Positions 44,787-53,221 of a stretch of 64,000 nucleotides of DNA are shown here, in pieces; position 1 is the stretch's first letter, and the number at the start of each line of letters is the position of its first letter. Where the stretch lies: contig CP051238.1 of the NCBI GenBank assembly GCA_017794925.1, positions 1,917,138 to 1,981,137 on the forward strand, given 5' to 3'. Source of the DNA: Aestuariibacter sp. GTDB taxonomy: Bacteria; Pseudomonadota; Gammaproteobacteria; Enterobacterales; Alteromonadaceae. A model generated the notes under the pieces. The model was not told the DNA's origin and did no database searches. It saw only the letters and a list, made by a program, of their open reading frames with translations. A program made the translations under genes and the position numbers.

Positions 44787-45083
44787 ATGTCTGAACGCTA
44801 TCCCGCCGTTTATATACTTTCTAATTTCAAACGCACTGTGCTGTATGTTGGCGTAACCAGCAACTTATTGCAGCGTGTGTATCAACACAAGATGTCCATG
44901 GCCAGTGGCTTCTGTACCCGTTACAACGTAAAAGATTTGGTGTATTACGAAATGCACGAAGACATGTATGCTGCCATTACCCGTGAAAAGCAGTTAAAGC
45001 GTTGGCGGCGTAGCTGGAAAGAGCAACTGATTACACAAAAGAATCCGCAGTGGCTAGATTTGTATCCGCTGATTGTGGGCTGA
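44787..45083 (+). CDS. Small GIY-YIG nuclease-fold protein
   Basis: This 98-residue single-domain protein of the GIY-YIG superfamily has VYI (8-10) and YVG (20-22) as the GIY and YIG elements. R30 is in LLQRVYQHK, a following histidine is H34, and the catalytic-type glutamate is E67 in REKQLKRW. The C-terminus PQWLDLYP is typical of small stand-alone family members of unknown function, formerly annotated as excinuclease-subunit-like. AAAGGC lies before the ATG. Its stop codon abuts repeat block 2, a pairing that may be meaningful. It is monocistronic, downstream of pit by 142 bases. Confidence 0.85.
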   Translation: MSERYPAVYILSNFKRTVLYVGVTSNLLQRVYQHKMSMASGFCTRYNVKDLVYYEMHEDMYAAITREKQLKRWRRSWKEQLITQKNPQWLDLYPLIVG

Positions 45084-45296
45084 GATCCCGGATCAAAAAG
45101 TGTCGTCATACCGGGCTCGCTCCGGGATCTATTTGAAAAGGCCGCGATCTCAAAACAACCGCCGCGGATGTTTCCTAAGATCCCGAATATCGCTGAGCGA
45201 TTTCGGGACGACGGATGGGGATAAGTGCTTCGCACTTTCCGGGACGACGGATGGGGATAAGTGTTTCGCACTTTCCGGGACGACAGGAGGGGGATC
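45084..45296. repeat. Mosaic intergenic repeat block 2
   Basis: The interval between the convergent GIY-YIG and coiled-coil genes is filled by the same elements as block 1, mostly in inverted orientation. There is a CCGGG-type palindrome (45109-45125). The linker AAAAGGCCGCGATCTCAAAA is at ~45136-45155. The hairpin CCCGAA-T-ATCGC-TGA-GCGAT-TTCGGG is at ~45182-45207. Two further copies of a ~35-base unit contain AAGTGYTTCGCACTTTCCGG (45225-45284), ending with GGGACGAC. It starts immediately after one stop codon and ends within a few bases of the other. Confidence 0.9.
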
Positions 45297-45302
45297 TATA
45301 CC

Positions 45303-46244
45303 CTAAAAAACATACACCTCAGCTTTTGCCAGTAAATCACTGGGGCTGATTTTCTCGGCAACGCAGCTCTTCACTGATTTTTTATTGAAGATGTACACAC
45401 GGTCTTGTGATTTACCCTCTGTATTTTTACCAAAGTTTTTCAGAATAAAGCTGATGTGTTCGTCGTCTGGTAACTCACGTAAGCCAGCACCAAAACTACA
45501 CAAGGTGTCACCGACACTGCCTTCAAAATTAGCCAGGAACGTCTTGTACGCTTTTTCTTTCATCTCACGCTGCTTTGCTAGCTCGGCTTTTTTCTCTTCC
45601 GCTAATTCCTGTGCGTAGTTTTGCAGTTCCTTTTCACGGGCTTGTAAGCGACCCATTTCGGCTTTTAGTTCTTTCATTTCACGTTCGATTTCGCGTTCAC
45701 GCTCTTTGTCGGCTGCGCGAAGCTCGAATTCCAGATCGCGGTTGCGGCGATCAAGTTCACGGATTTCCCATTCAATTTCACGGCGGTCACTGCGAAACTC
45801 GCGAAGCTTTTCATCGGTTTTACGCACGATTTTTTCTACCTGACGAACTACACGGTCGGCCGTTTCGCTCCAGTCCTGCTCGTAAACAAACTCATAGTCG
45901 CCATGACTTTCAACATGCACACCATCTTCAGACACTACCGTGACATGGGGCACATCGGGTGCCGTAGGCGCAGTGGGAATGACACTCATCAGGTCACCAA
46001 AGTCGAAATCGAAAACCATGCTACGACTGCCGGTGTTAATGGTAAATATTACGCCTTGCTTGGCTAAATACGTGGCTTCGATGCTGCGGTAGCGAACCCC
46101 TTCTTTGGTTGTATCCTGCTTTAACGCAGTATCGATAACGCCAGACATAATGTTCAGCTGTTTATCCAGTTCGGTAAGATTTTGTGCAACGGCACTGGTA
46201 GCCAGGGTTGCGCCAAATAGCGATGCAATTGCTAGTGCTTTCAT
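45303..46244 (-). CDS. Secreted coiled-coil protein of a sigma/anti-sigma operon
   Basis: This 313-residue protein has a signal peptide (KALAIASLFGATLATSAVA, cleavage near 21). A strand-rich N-terminal domain (~22-125) is followed by a long, highly charged coiled coil (~130-235, rich in REIEREMKELKAEM-type heptads). A C-terminal globular part (~236-313) has two cysteines (C249, C294) that could form a disulfide. I start at ATG 46244, which has AGGTGG seven bases upstream; an ATG six bases earlier is too close to that site. No family was recognised. It follows the ECF sigma and anti-sigma genes on the same strand with a 22-base gap. It may be the periplasmic sensor, modulator or stress effector of that system. 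Confidence 0.7.
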   Translation of the reverse strand: MKALAIASLFGATLATSAVAQNLTELDKQLNIMSGVIDTALKQDTTKEGVRYRSIEATYLAKQGVIFTINTGSRSMVFDFDFGDLMSVIPTAPTAPDVPHVTVVSEDGVHVESHGDYEFVYEQDWSETADRVVRQVEKIVRKTDEKLREFRSDRREIEWEIRELDRRNRDLEFELRAADKEREREIEREMKELKAEMGRLQAREKELQNYAQELAEEKKAELAKQREMKEKAYKTFLANFEGSVGDTLCSFGAGLRELPDDEHISFILKNFGKNTEGKSQDRVYIFNKKSVKSCVAEKISPSDLLAKAEVYVF

Positions 46245-46266
46245 AATCATTCCACCTATTGTCTGA

Positions 46267-46917
46267 TTACTCGGTGATGGCTGGGTAGCCATCATCCAGT
46301 GAATTAATTTCACGCTGAAGCTGAGTGAGCTGGCGTGCGTAATAGCGCTGATCGTCATCGCGCTGTTGGTTAATAAACTTAATAAGCTCTGCAAAGTCCT
46401 CACGACGCTCCTGTCGGCTTGAAGTCAGCAGATACTGAGTAAGCTGTGTACTGTTTTCCTGTTGCTGCTGTTGTAGCGCAGTAACATATTGGGTAAACAT
46501 GGTCTGATTGGCTTGTTGGTAGTCATTGAGTTTTTGATTTACCAACGCGGCAACTTGCTCATCACTGGGCCCTTGTTGAAAGCCCATGGTTAACTTGCCT
46601 TCGCTCACCTGCATCGAGAAGCCACTCACTACCATCACCATGGCTAACGCCGACATAGCCATGGACATCATGGGTAAGCCTTGCCACTGCCACCACCTGG
46701 GCTTGTCAGGTGCCACGAAGGTGGCATTTTTATCCCAGGCAGGCATAGGCGGGGGAGTAAATTGCTCCGCGGCAACCGACAGCTGCGTGGCAGTTTCCAC
46801 TTGAGCCGCGAAGGCTTCATCGCTCAGGCAGAGCGCTTCAAACGCTTCGCGCTCCTCGTTGGTTAAGGCATTGTCCAGCCATTGGCCGAATAAATAATCT
46901 GACTCGTAATTAGCCAT
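46267..46917 (-). CDS. Putative membrane anti-sigma factor
   Basis: This 216-residue protein has a cytoplasmic N-terminal part that includes SDYLFGQWLDNALTNEEREA, like the small helical domain that opens many anti-sigma factors. One membrane segment lies at ~80-102. The periplasmic part is glutamine-rich and helical (~120-210, MFTQYVTALQQQQQENSTQL). No zinc-binding HxxxCxxC motif is seen. Its start overlaps the end of the ECF sigma gene by 8 bases (ATGGCTAA). Position and topology are the evidence for anti-sigma function; sequence similarity alone would not decide it. Confidence 0.7.
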   Translation of the reverse strand: MANYESDYLFGQWLDNALTNEEREAFEALCLSDEAFAAQVETATQLSVAAEQFTPPPMPAWDKNATFVAPDKPRWWQWQGLPMMSMAMSALAMVMVVSGFSMQVSEGKLTMGFQQGPSDEQVAALVNQKLNDYQQANQTMFTQYVTALQQQQQENSTQLTQYLLTSSRQERREDFAELIKFINQQRDDDQRYYARQLTQLQREINSLDDGYPAITE

Positions 46918-47452
46918 GTTCTACCTCCAAATCCAGTTTTAACTTCGACAGGGCGCTGTATAAGCGGGATTTCACCGTATTACTGGAGAGTCCCAGCTGG
47001 TCGGCAATTTCGTCGAAGGTAAACTGTCCAAAAAATTTCAATTCGATAACGGCACGTTGCGCTAATGGCAAGCGTTGCATCGCCGCCGTCAGCGCCTGAC
47101 TGGTGCTGTCGGTCATTAAGTTGTGCTCAGGGCAGGGCCGTTCGCAGCTGAGTTCGTCGTTGTCGTCCAGCGGTGAGTCGGGGCGTTTACGACGATAAAA
47201 TTCAATACAGCGAAAATGCGCAATGCGAAATAACCAGGCTTTAAAACTGCCTTCGCCGCGATAGTTGGTTAAGCTGCGGAACACTGCAATAAAGATATCC
47301 TGCATTAAGTCTGCAGCGTCGTGCGGGTTGCCCGTCATGCGAACGCCATATTGGTAAATAGCAGACTCATAGCGTTTAATTAGCGCGAACCAGGCCTTTT
47401 TATGCCCTTTTAAGGCCTGTTCAATTAATTGTTCGTCACGCTTTTCAAACAC
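46910..47452 (-). CDS. ECF RNA polymerase sigma factor
   Basis: This 180-residue group IV sigma factor has region 2 at ~25-90 (DAADLMQDIFIAVFRSLTNY, FKAWLFRIAHFRCIEFYRRK) and region 4 at ~120-175 (LPLAQRAVIELKFFGQFTFDEIA, then a DQLGLSSNTVKSRLYSALSKL helix-turn-helix). It starts at GTG 47452 with GGGGA six bases upstream. It is distinct from the FecI-like sigma at 447 and closer in wording to RpoE/SigW-type factors. It forms an operon with a membrane anti-sigma candidate and a secreted coiled-coil protein, suggesting an envelope-signal response. Confidence 0.9.
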   Translation of the reverse strand: MFEKRDEQLIEQALKGHKKAWFALIKRYESAIYQYGVRMTGNPHDAADLMQDIFIAVFRSLTNYRGEGSFKAWLFRIAHFRCIEFYRRKRPDSPLDDNDELSCERPCPEHNLMTDSTSQALTAAMQRLPLAQRAVIELKFFGQFTFDEIADQLGLSSNTVKSRLYSALSKLKLDLEVEHG

Positions 47453-47527
47453 CGGATATCCCCAAAGATTTATGTTGTTGTGGGTATAGTCGGGGGGCCG
47501 GGCAAAAAAGTTTGCCCGGTATGAAAA

Positions 47528-48436
47528 TTATTTTAGGGTAGGTACCGGTAGCAGGGGAGAAATAATCTCACCAATACGGCGGAACAAGCGCATACGCGTG
47601 GTGCCAGAGCGCCAAACTAACCCTATTTCGCGGAAAGCGTCTTCTTCCGCCGGGAAAGACGTTAAATGCGTGTTTTTCAGCAAATCCTGATTTAACGCCA
47701 GTTCGGGTAAGAAGGTGTAACCCAGCTTACTGTTGGCTAATTGCACCAGCGTATACAAAGAGCTGGCAGCCAGCGAGCTGATTTGGTCCGTATGCTGTAA
47801 GTTACACGCACTCACGGCATGACCGGTCATACAGTGCTCTTGTTGCAGCAGAAAAATACTCTTCTTCGGCAGGCTGGAAATGTCCAGCGGTGACGGCAAC
47901 TCGTCGGCCAAATCTTTATGGGCAATTAAATGGAACGGGTCATGGCCCAGCACCATTTGTTTGCACCCTGGTGTTTCCATGGGGAGTGCCAGTACCAGCA
48001 AATCCAGACTGCCGTCGGTGAGCTGTTGTGTAAGATTTGCCGTGGTGTCTTCTTGCAGCTCCAACTGGATTTCTGGTAGGAAGGTACGAAACGCGCCCAG
48101 CATGGCTTCGAATAAGAAGGGGGCGATAGTAGGAATAACACCCAGTTTTAGCTTCCCGCGTTGCCAATTGCCGGCGTTTTGCGCGTATTCTACGAGTTCC
48201 CCCGCCTCTTGCAGGATCACTTTTGAGCGCTCTACCACGTCCAGCCCTAACGAGGTAAATACAAACGTTTTGTGCTCACGCTCCAGTAGCTGACTGCCGA
48301 AGTGCTCTTCCAGGTTCTGGATGGCAGTACTCAGGGTAGACTGACTCACGTTACAACGCTGCGCCGCCCGGTGGAAATGCTGCTCCTGATGCAAAGTTAC
48401 CAAGTAATGTAAGTGTTTAAGGTTAGGCCATTTCAT
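47528..48436 (-). CDS. oxyR: OxyR-like LysR-family peroxide regulator
   Basis: This 302-residue LysR-type regulator has an N-terminal winged helix-turn-helix at ~4-62 (LKHLHYLVTLHQEQHFHRAA, CNVSQSTLSTAIQNLEEHFG) and the LysR effector domain beyond ~90. Two cysteines, C202 and C211 (HCMTGHAVSAC), are nine residues apart, the spacing and place of the redox pair C199/C208 in E. coli OxyR. They support peroxide sensing through a reversible disulfide. No catalase or ahpC gene adjoins it in the window, so its targets are elsewhere. Downstream is the ECF sigma operon on the same strand; upstream is repeat block 3. Confidence 0.85.
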   Translation of the reverse strand: MKWPNLKHLHYLVTLHQEQHFHRAAQRCNVSQSTLSTAIQNLEEHFGSQLLEREHKTFVFTSLGLDVVERSKVILQEAGELVEYAQNAGNWQRGKLKLGVIPTIAPFLFEAMLGAFRTFLPEIQLELQEDTTANLTQQLTDGSLDLLVLALPMETPGCKQMVLGHDPFHLIAHKDLADELPSPLDISSLPKKSIFLLQQEHCMTGHAVSACNLQHTDQISSLAASSLYTLVQLANSKLGYTFLPELALNQDLLKNTHLTSFPAEEDAFREIGLVWRSGTTRMRLFRRIGEIISPLLPVPTLK

Positions 48437-48529
48437 TATTGTTAACTCGATTGTTATGGTTATTTTTAATCTATTGTATAGATAAGTTGCGGAAATAACA
48501 CCCCTATTTGTAAGGTTTTTGTTTAGAAG

Positions 48530-48872
48530 CCGTCATCCCAGTTCACTCTATGTCATCCCGGGCTTGCCCCGGGACCTTGGCTTGCCCCGGGACCTACTCA
48601 AAAAGGCCGTGATCTCAAAATAACCCCCTATAAAGATCCCAAATATCGCTGCGCGATTTTGGGACGACACTTTCATCGTCATCCCGGACTTGTTCCGGGA
48701 TCTAACAAAAAGGCCGGGATGCAAAAACACCCCCACACCGCCATCCCGGGCTCGCCCAGGGACCTAACAAAAAGGCCACGATGCAAAAAGAACCCCCAGA
48801 CCGTCATCCCGGGCTTGCCCCGGGACCTTGGCTCGCCCCGGGACCTAACAAAAAATCCACGATCTCAAAAAC
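48530..48872. repeat. Mosaic intergenic repeat block 3
   Basis: At least four tandem-like units with a ~62-85 base period each begin with a CATCCCGG-CTTG-CCCGGGA-type palindrome. A CTAACAAAAAGGCC-type linker follows, then an A/C-rich tail (GATGCAAAAA...CCCCCA). One unit also contains the second palindrome type (CCCAAATATCGC...GCGATTTTGGGACGAC, 48637-48668). This is the same family as blocks 1 and 2, in block-2 orientation. It lies between divergent oxyR and the exopolysaccharide locus. Confidence 0.9.
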
Positions 48873-49133
48873 ATAACCATTGTCGAGAAAATTTACAGTT
48901 TTAGTTAATCAAAACACCAACAAAACTAAAAAGAAAAAAGCTACCCACACACATGAATAAATAAGTTATTAAAAAAAATACCTACTAATAAGGATGCATA
49001 ACAAACAAATCCTGTTCATTTATTATACTAGAAGCATGAAGGTTACAGCTTGAGTATGGACTGGCTCCCAATCAGCTAGTGTGTATAGTGCAACTGATTT
49101 TCATTGATGTGTGAAGTGTGTGTGTTCTCATTC

Positions 49134-49156
49134 GCCCCGGCCTCCGGGGCTTTTTT
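49134..49156 (+). terminator. Orphan intrinsic terminator before the exopolysaccharide locus
   Basis: GCCCCGG-CCT-CCGGGGC followed by TTTTTT is a compact 7-bp GC stem with a T-tract. No coding sequence precedes it on the plus strand, so it ends either an unrecognised small RNA (roughly 49030-49156) or an attenuated leader of the gene at 49266. Confidence 0.85.
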
Positions 49157-49265
49157 ATGCCTGTAACCCTGAACTCTACCAACAAAGTCATTGAATATTT
49201 CCCCGATACGTATTTATATAAAAACATGACCAGCCAGTTAAGTTGATACACAGAAAGGAAGCAGC

Positions 49266-49688
49266 TTGAACGAGCCTGATATCAATACCAAACACTCACC
49301 CTATTCAGCCCGATTACAAGCATTACTTAACAAAATGCCTCAAAATGTGGCGTCAAGTTACACAAAAGAGCAGCTATTGCACCTTGAACATGCATTAAGC
49401 CAAAAAGGTACAAAGTTACCCGTTGATATTCGGGGAAAACTGTCAGTTCCTTTTACAACTCGGCGTTTCTTCTTTGTCGTGTTTGCGGGGAAAGAAAAAC
49501 GGGAAATATCCAGAAGTGAATACAATGTTAAGCGTTCTACCCTTATTTTATGTTTGCTGATAATGATAGTAGTGTCGTCGCTTTTTGGCTTATTAGTGCT
49601 GTATCTTATTAAGTCAGCAATGGGTATAAATATTTTCGAACATTTCTCGTTAGGGATTTGGGGCTGGTTTAAAGCTAAGTTTTTGTAA
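49266..49688 (+). CDS. Small membrane protein at the start of the exopolysaccharide locus
   Basis: This 140-residue protein starts at TTG 49266, with AAAGGAAG upstream. The N-terminal ~90 residues are hydrophilic (YSARLQALLNKMPQNVASSY, LPVDIRGKLSVPFTTRRFFF). One strong membrane segment lies at ~97-122, followed by a short amphipathic tail ending in WFKAKFL. Proteins with the same plan (RLQALLxKMP and a PVDIR-type segment before a membrane helix) stand at the head of exopolysaccharide loci in Vibrio and Alteromonas relatives. This comparison is from memory. Its function is unknown; a role in assembly or control of the secretion machinery would fit. Confidence 0.65.
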   Translation: MNEPDINTKHSPYSARLQALLNKMPQNVASSYTKEQLLHLEHALSQKGTKLPVDIRGKLSVPFTTRRFFFVVFAGKEKREISRSEYNVKRSTLILCLLIMIVVSSLFGLLVLYLIKSAMGINIFEHFSLGIWGWFKAKFL

Positions 49689-50031
49689 ATTATAAACTTA
49701 ATATAAGCTTAAACCTTAAGCTATTTCTTAAGAATTACTAAAAAAAGCCCTCTAAAACTGCAATAAACATTACACAATGTGTTGTTAAACTCCCTGTAAT
49801 TGGCAATTATCGAATAAATGTTAAACTAATGTAGCAAATCAGCTACACTGATCTGCCTACGTTGAGCAACAAAGCAAAAGTTGGAACGCTATTTGCTCAA
49901 CAAATATATCTAAAGACGCATTTATTCTTCAAAACCAAAATGCGCTTAGTGTGTAAGGGAACGGATTCCAGAAATACACAGTACCGTTCCCCCTTTTTTT
50001 CAATGTCTTCACTCGATGCAAGGATATGCAA
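49689..50031. other. Leader region of the initiating glycosyltransferase gene
   Basis: These 343 A/T-rich bases hold no supported gene. They carry a terminator-like hairpin at 49957-50000 (listed separately), so this appears to be a long, possibly regulated 5' leader for the gene at 50032. I see no ops/JUMPstart element. Confidence 0.5.
49957..50000 (+). terminator. Terminator-like hairpin in the wcaJ-type leader
   Basis: GGGAACGG (49957-49964) pairs with CCGTTCCC (49984-49991) across a 19-base loop. Then come two C and seven T. It sits only ~30 bases before the start codon of the glycosyltransferase gene. An element here would shut the gene off unless antitermination or a translating ribosome disrupts it. 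Confidence 0.6.
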
Positions 50032-51432
50032 ATGGGTAAAAAAGGCTTCGTACGTAATAACGTCAATCAATTCGCTGTATTGTATCGATTTCTCGATCTG
50101 TTATTCATACAGCTTTGTTTGCTGCTCGCGGCCTGGTTGTACGACACGCCGCTTACTATCCATTACTACCTGATTGGCCTGGTAGCATGTATTGCGTATT
50201 TGTTTAGCGCTGAAATGCTATGGCTCTATCGGTCCTGGCGAGCGGGTTCAACCAAAGAAATCCTATTCGTGGCTACGGTTAGCTGTGCGCTGATGGTGGT
50301 TATAGTTACCGGGTGGATGTTTATGTTTAAAACAACCGGTGATTTTTCACGCGTTACTTTATCTTTGTGGTTCGGATTTACCTGGGTGAGTTTGTGCCTG
50401 TGGCGCTTAGTGTTCCGTCAATTTCTGTATTATGTACGAAAAAACGGCTTCAACAGCAGGGCAGTGGGCATTATTGGTGCTAACGATACAGCTGCAGAGT
50501 TGTGTAAAGAAATCAGTAATACGCCTGAAACAGGCTATCACGTTACCGGCATCTATGACGACCGGGGCGAAGATCGCATTTCTGTACCTTCACATTTGTC
50601 GTACAACGGCAAAATTCAGCAGGCCATAAACGACGTAAACGATGGCAAAATTGACACTATTTTCATTACCCTGCCTATGACAGCAAATAGACGGATTGAA
50701 CAAATCCTTCGAGTTTTAGGAGACACCGGCGCACAGGTACACCTGGTACCGAACTTCTTCGTTTATAACCTTCTGCATAGCCGTATTTGTAACGTGGGTG
50801 ATTTGCAAACCGTAAGTGTTTTCGACTCCCCTATGAAAGGTGCAATGAACTTCCTAAAACGAATAGAAGACATTGTGCTGGCCAGTATGATTCTGAGTAT
50901 TATTGCTATACCTATGCTGTTTATTGCTGCAGCCATAAAACTAACGTCAAAAGGCCCGGTAATATTCAAACAAAATCGGTATGGCATGGACGGTAAAAAA
51001 ATAAAAGTGTGGAAGTTTAGATCCATGACTGTAACCGAAGACGGAGATACCGTTACGCAAGCCACCAAAAATGACTCACGCTTAACGCCAATAGGCGGCT
51101 TTTTACGCCGCACCTCATTAGACGAACTTCCCCAATTTATAAATGTACTGCAGGGCACTATGTCAGTAGTGGGGCCAAGGCCCCATGCGGTAGCGCACAA
51201 CGAAATGTACCGTAAGAAAGTAGAGTACTACATGCTACGCCACCGCATTAAGCCCGGAATAACCGGTTGGGCCCAGGTAAATGGTTGGCGTGGTGAAACA
51301 GATACCCTTGATAAAATGCAAATGCGGATTCAGTATGATTTGGAATATATTAAGAATTGGTCACTGTGGTTGGATTTTAAGATAGTGATATTTACTTTCT
51401 TTAGAGGGTTTGTAGGGAGCAATGCCTACTAG
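50032..51432 (+). CDS. Undecaprenyl-phosphate sugar phosphotransferase (WcaJ-like initiating enzyme)
   Basis: This 466-residue polyprenyl-phosphate hexose-1-phosphate transferase has four to five N-terminal membrane segments. A CoA-binding/Rossmann-like domain (RAVGIIGANDTAAELC) follows at ~145-250. A C-terminal bacterial sugar transferase domain spans ~275-466, with a membrane helix (DIVLASMILSIIAIPMLFIA), GPVIFKQNRYGMDGKKIKVWKFRSM, the catalytic-type LRRTSLDELPQFINVLQGTMSVVGPRP, and MLRHRIKPGITGWAQVNGWRGE. It attaches the first sugar phosphate, probably glucose 1-phosphate, to the lipid carrier. I start at ATG 50032, with AAGGA seven bases upstream; an ATG six bases earlier is too close to that site. 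An intrinsic terminator follows at 51468. Confidence 0.92.
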   Translation: MGKKGFVRNNVNQFAVLYRFLDLLFIQLCLLLAAWLYDTPLTIHYYLIGLVACIAYLFSAEMLWLYRSWRAGSTKEILFVATVSCALMVVIVTGWMFMFKTTGDFSRVTLSLWFGFTWVSLCLWRLVFRQFLYYVRKNGFNSRAVGIIGANDTAAELCKEISNTPETGYHVTGIYDDRGEDRISVPSHLSYNGKIQQAINDVNDGKIDTIFITLPMTANRRIEQILRVLGDTGAQVHLVPNFFVYNLLHSRICNVGDLQTVSVFDSPMKGAMNFLKRIEDIVLASMILSIIAIPMLFIAAAIKLTSKGPVIFKQNRYGMDGKKIKVWKFRSMTVTEDGDTVTQATKNDSRLTPIGGFLRRTSLDELPQFINVLQGTMSVVGPRPHAVAHNEMYRKKVEYYMLRHRIKPGITGWAQVNGWRGETDTLDKMQMRIQYDLEYIKNWSLWLDFKIVIFTFFRGFVGSNAY

Positions 51433-51467
51433 TATCTATATTCTCTTATTGAATGTTTAATATTATG

Positions 51468-51490
51468 CCCCCAATCACTGGGGGTTTTTT
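51468..51490 (+). terminator. Intrinsic terminator after the initiating transferase
   Basis: CCCCCA-ATCAC-TGGGGG followed by TTTTTT lies 35 bases after the stop codon, so the initiating transferase is transcribed as its own unit. Confidence 0.88.
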
Positions 51491-51816
51491 ATCTCTAAAC
51501 ATTGGAAAGGCATTTTGTAGAAACAGGCTAAACTAGCTCAAGGTGAGAGTCACAAATTTAGGGCTTTGAGCAACAAATAAACGCCCAATATATTCGCTGC
51601 TGGCAAAAGTGAAGTCGTAGAATTTTTCTAAATACTAGCTTTGCCAGCTACAGTAACAACAGAGTGATCTATATTAATTTGTGTCTGTTGATAATAACTT
51701 GATTACATCGCGTCAGTTTGATTTGAATTCGGAATATAGATTCGAAAAACTTTTTACTCGCAACAATTAACAGCCCTTTGTAGCTACTGATTTTCTTAGC
51801 TACTTAGATAAATAAA
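51491..51816. other. A/T-rich intergenic region, nothing recognised
   Basis: About 325 bases lie between the convergent transferase and ligase genes. No reading frame, repeat or hairpin of note was found. The length is unusual for a convergent gap and may be a remnant of a lost gene. Confidence 0.35.
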
Positions 51817-53160
51817 TTAATATCGTGTTGCATATCGATTCTTGGAAAATCGAACACTACTTAAATTTGCCAAAATAAGTATTGCAATAAAATTCACTGT
51901 GGTTGCAGGTGCTTGCAACGGAAAATCTACTGATATATGCAAAAGCATACCAAATATTGCCATAATGGCCCCAAATGCTATGCCTTGGCTTAGCGGATCA
52001 CTCCGTTGTCTTAGCGCTTTTATTGCTTGTAACAGTGAATATATGATTGCCCCGCCAAGTAATATAAAGCCTACAATTCCATACTCTATTAAAAACTGTA
52101 AATATTCGTTGTGAGCGTGGTCATAATGTAAATGTATAACGTCAGTATGGTATTGTGGAAAAACGGTGTAAAAAGTACCTGCACCAGAACCTGTGAGCCA
52201 GACATCCTTGACCAGTGGAATACTCATTTCTACTACGTCGTCACGAGACTCTCCTTCAAAAGAAGTAACGTCGATTCGTTCTTGTACTTTTTCTATACCA
52301 AACAATGCTCCTACTATCGCAACATCGATAACGATAAGGCTAATAACTAACCATTTCAGCATTGAAGGAGGCCTTTTCATAATTGTTAATGCCAGAATAG
52401 AGGTCATCAGCAAGCTCACAAAAAATGCACTGTTTCCCATTCTGCTTCTTGTTAGGATAAGTCCAACGACAATAGTTACAATTGCAACCCTTATTAACCA
52501 TTTAGAGCTCATCAGGGCTTCTAGGGCGCCTATTATCAACCGTTTGATACTCTGGTCTCGTGTCGACATTCTACTCAATTGACTTATCAGAAGACCAATA
52601 GCAAGTGAACCTCCCACTAACAGGTAATTGGCTAAGTGGTTGTGGTAAACAAAGCTACCGTTTGCTCGTTCATATATCTCATAGTTAAAAACCGGAGAAA
52701 ACTGCATACCAGAAAACTGCAAATATATTGCATATAGTGCCTGTAAAAACACGGTAATAATAATAGCCAGTGAAAACTGCTTAATGCGTTTGCTTGAAGA
52801 AAGTAGCCATGCACAGCAGCAAATAAAAAGGCTGTAGCAAAGTCCTTTAACAAGTGACACCTGAGTTTGCGCAGGGTCTACAGATATTGACGCCCCCGTA
52901 ATGCCAACTAATTGCAGAGCTACGTAACATTGAGTAATGATAAATATCCCTATTATTATGCGGTGGCGCTTTAGTCCATCTATCAATGTTCTGTTTGATA
53001 AGGTCCACACACAAATAATGGCGCAAATAGCAATTAACGCTTCAAAGATACTCCATGCCCAGGGACGGTTAGAGCCCAGTGGAAGGGGTAAAATGAAGAT
53101 AATGGTTAGCAAAAGATAAAAAGCAAACCGTTCGAAATACTGCTCAATAGTAGACTGCAT
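51817..53160 (-). CDS. O-antigen ligase / Wzy-type polymerase family protein
   Basis: This 447-residue inner-membrane protein has about eleven to twelve hydrophobic segments and the Wzy_C / O-antigen ligase signature. A large periplasmic loop region contains GESRDDVVEMSIPLVKDVWL and GSGAGTFYTVFPQYH. The loop ends with HLHYDHAHNEYLQFLIEYGIVGF, whose H-N-x-x-L and E-x-G pattern is diagnostic. Family members polymerise or ligate undecaprenyl-linked oligosaccharides in the periplasm. In this locus with Wzx and Wzc it is the most likely repeat-unit polymerase (Wzy). It is on the strand opposite to most of the locus and probably shares a minus-strand unit with nearby secreted proteins or has its own promoter. 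Confidence 0.82.
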   Translation of the reverse strand: MQSTIEQYFERFAFYLLLTIIFILPLPLGSNRPWAWSIFEALIAICAIICVWTLSNRTLIDGLKRHRIIIGIFIITQCYVALQLVGITGASISVDPAQTQVSLVKGLCYSLFICCCAWLLSSSKRIKQFSLAIIITVFLQALYAIYLQFSGMQFSPVFNYEIYERANGSFVYHNHLANYLLVGGSLAIGLLISQLSRMSTRDQSIKRLIIGALEALMSSKWLIRVAIVTIVVGLILTRSRMGNSAFFVSLLMTSILALTIMKRPPSMLKWLVISLIVIDVAIVGALFGIEKVQERIDVTSFEGESRDDVVEMSIPLVKDVWLTGSGAGTFYTVFPQYHTDVIHLHYDHAHNEYLQFLIEYGIVGFILLGGAIIYSLLQAIKALRQRSDPLSQGIAFGAIMAIFGMLLHISVDFPLQAPATTVNFIAILILANLSSVRFSKNRYATRY

Positions 53161-53221
53161 GTAATTAACTTCTTAATACAAAAAAGGCTCTTAAAAGAGC
53201 CTTCTCAAAATTAATTTTAAC

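Noticed and set aside
49862..50173. Plus-strand frame running from the leader into the initiating transferase, as a leader peptide or extra gene
   Set aside because: No ribosome site, it crosses the terminator-like hairpin and continues in the wrong frame into the transferase gene.
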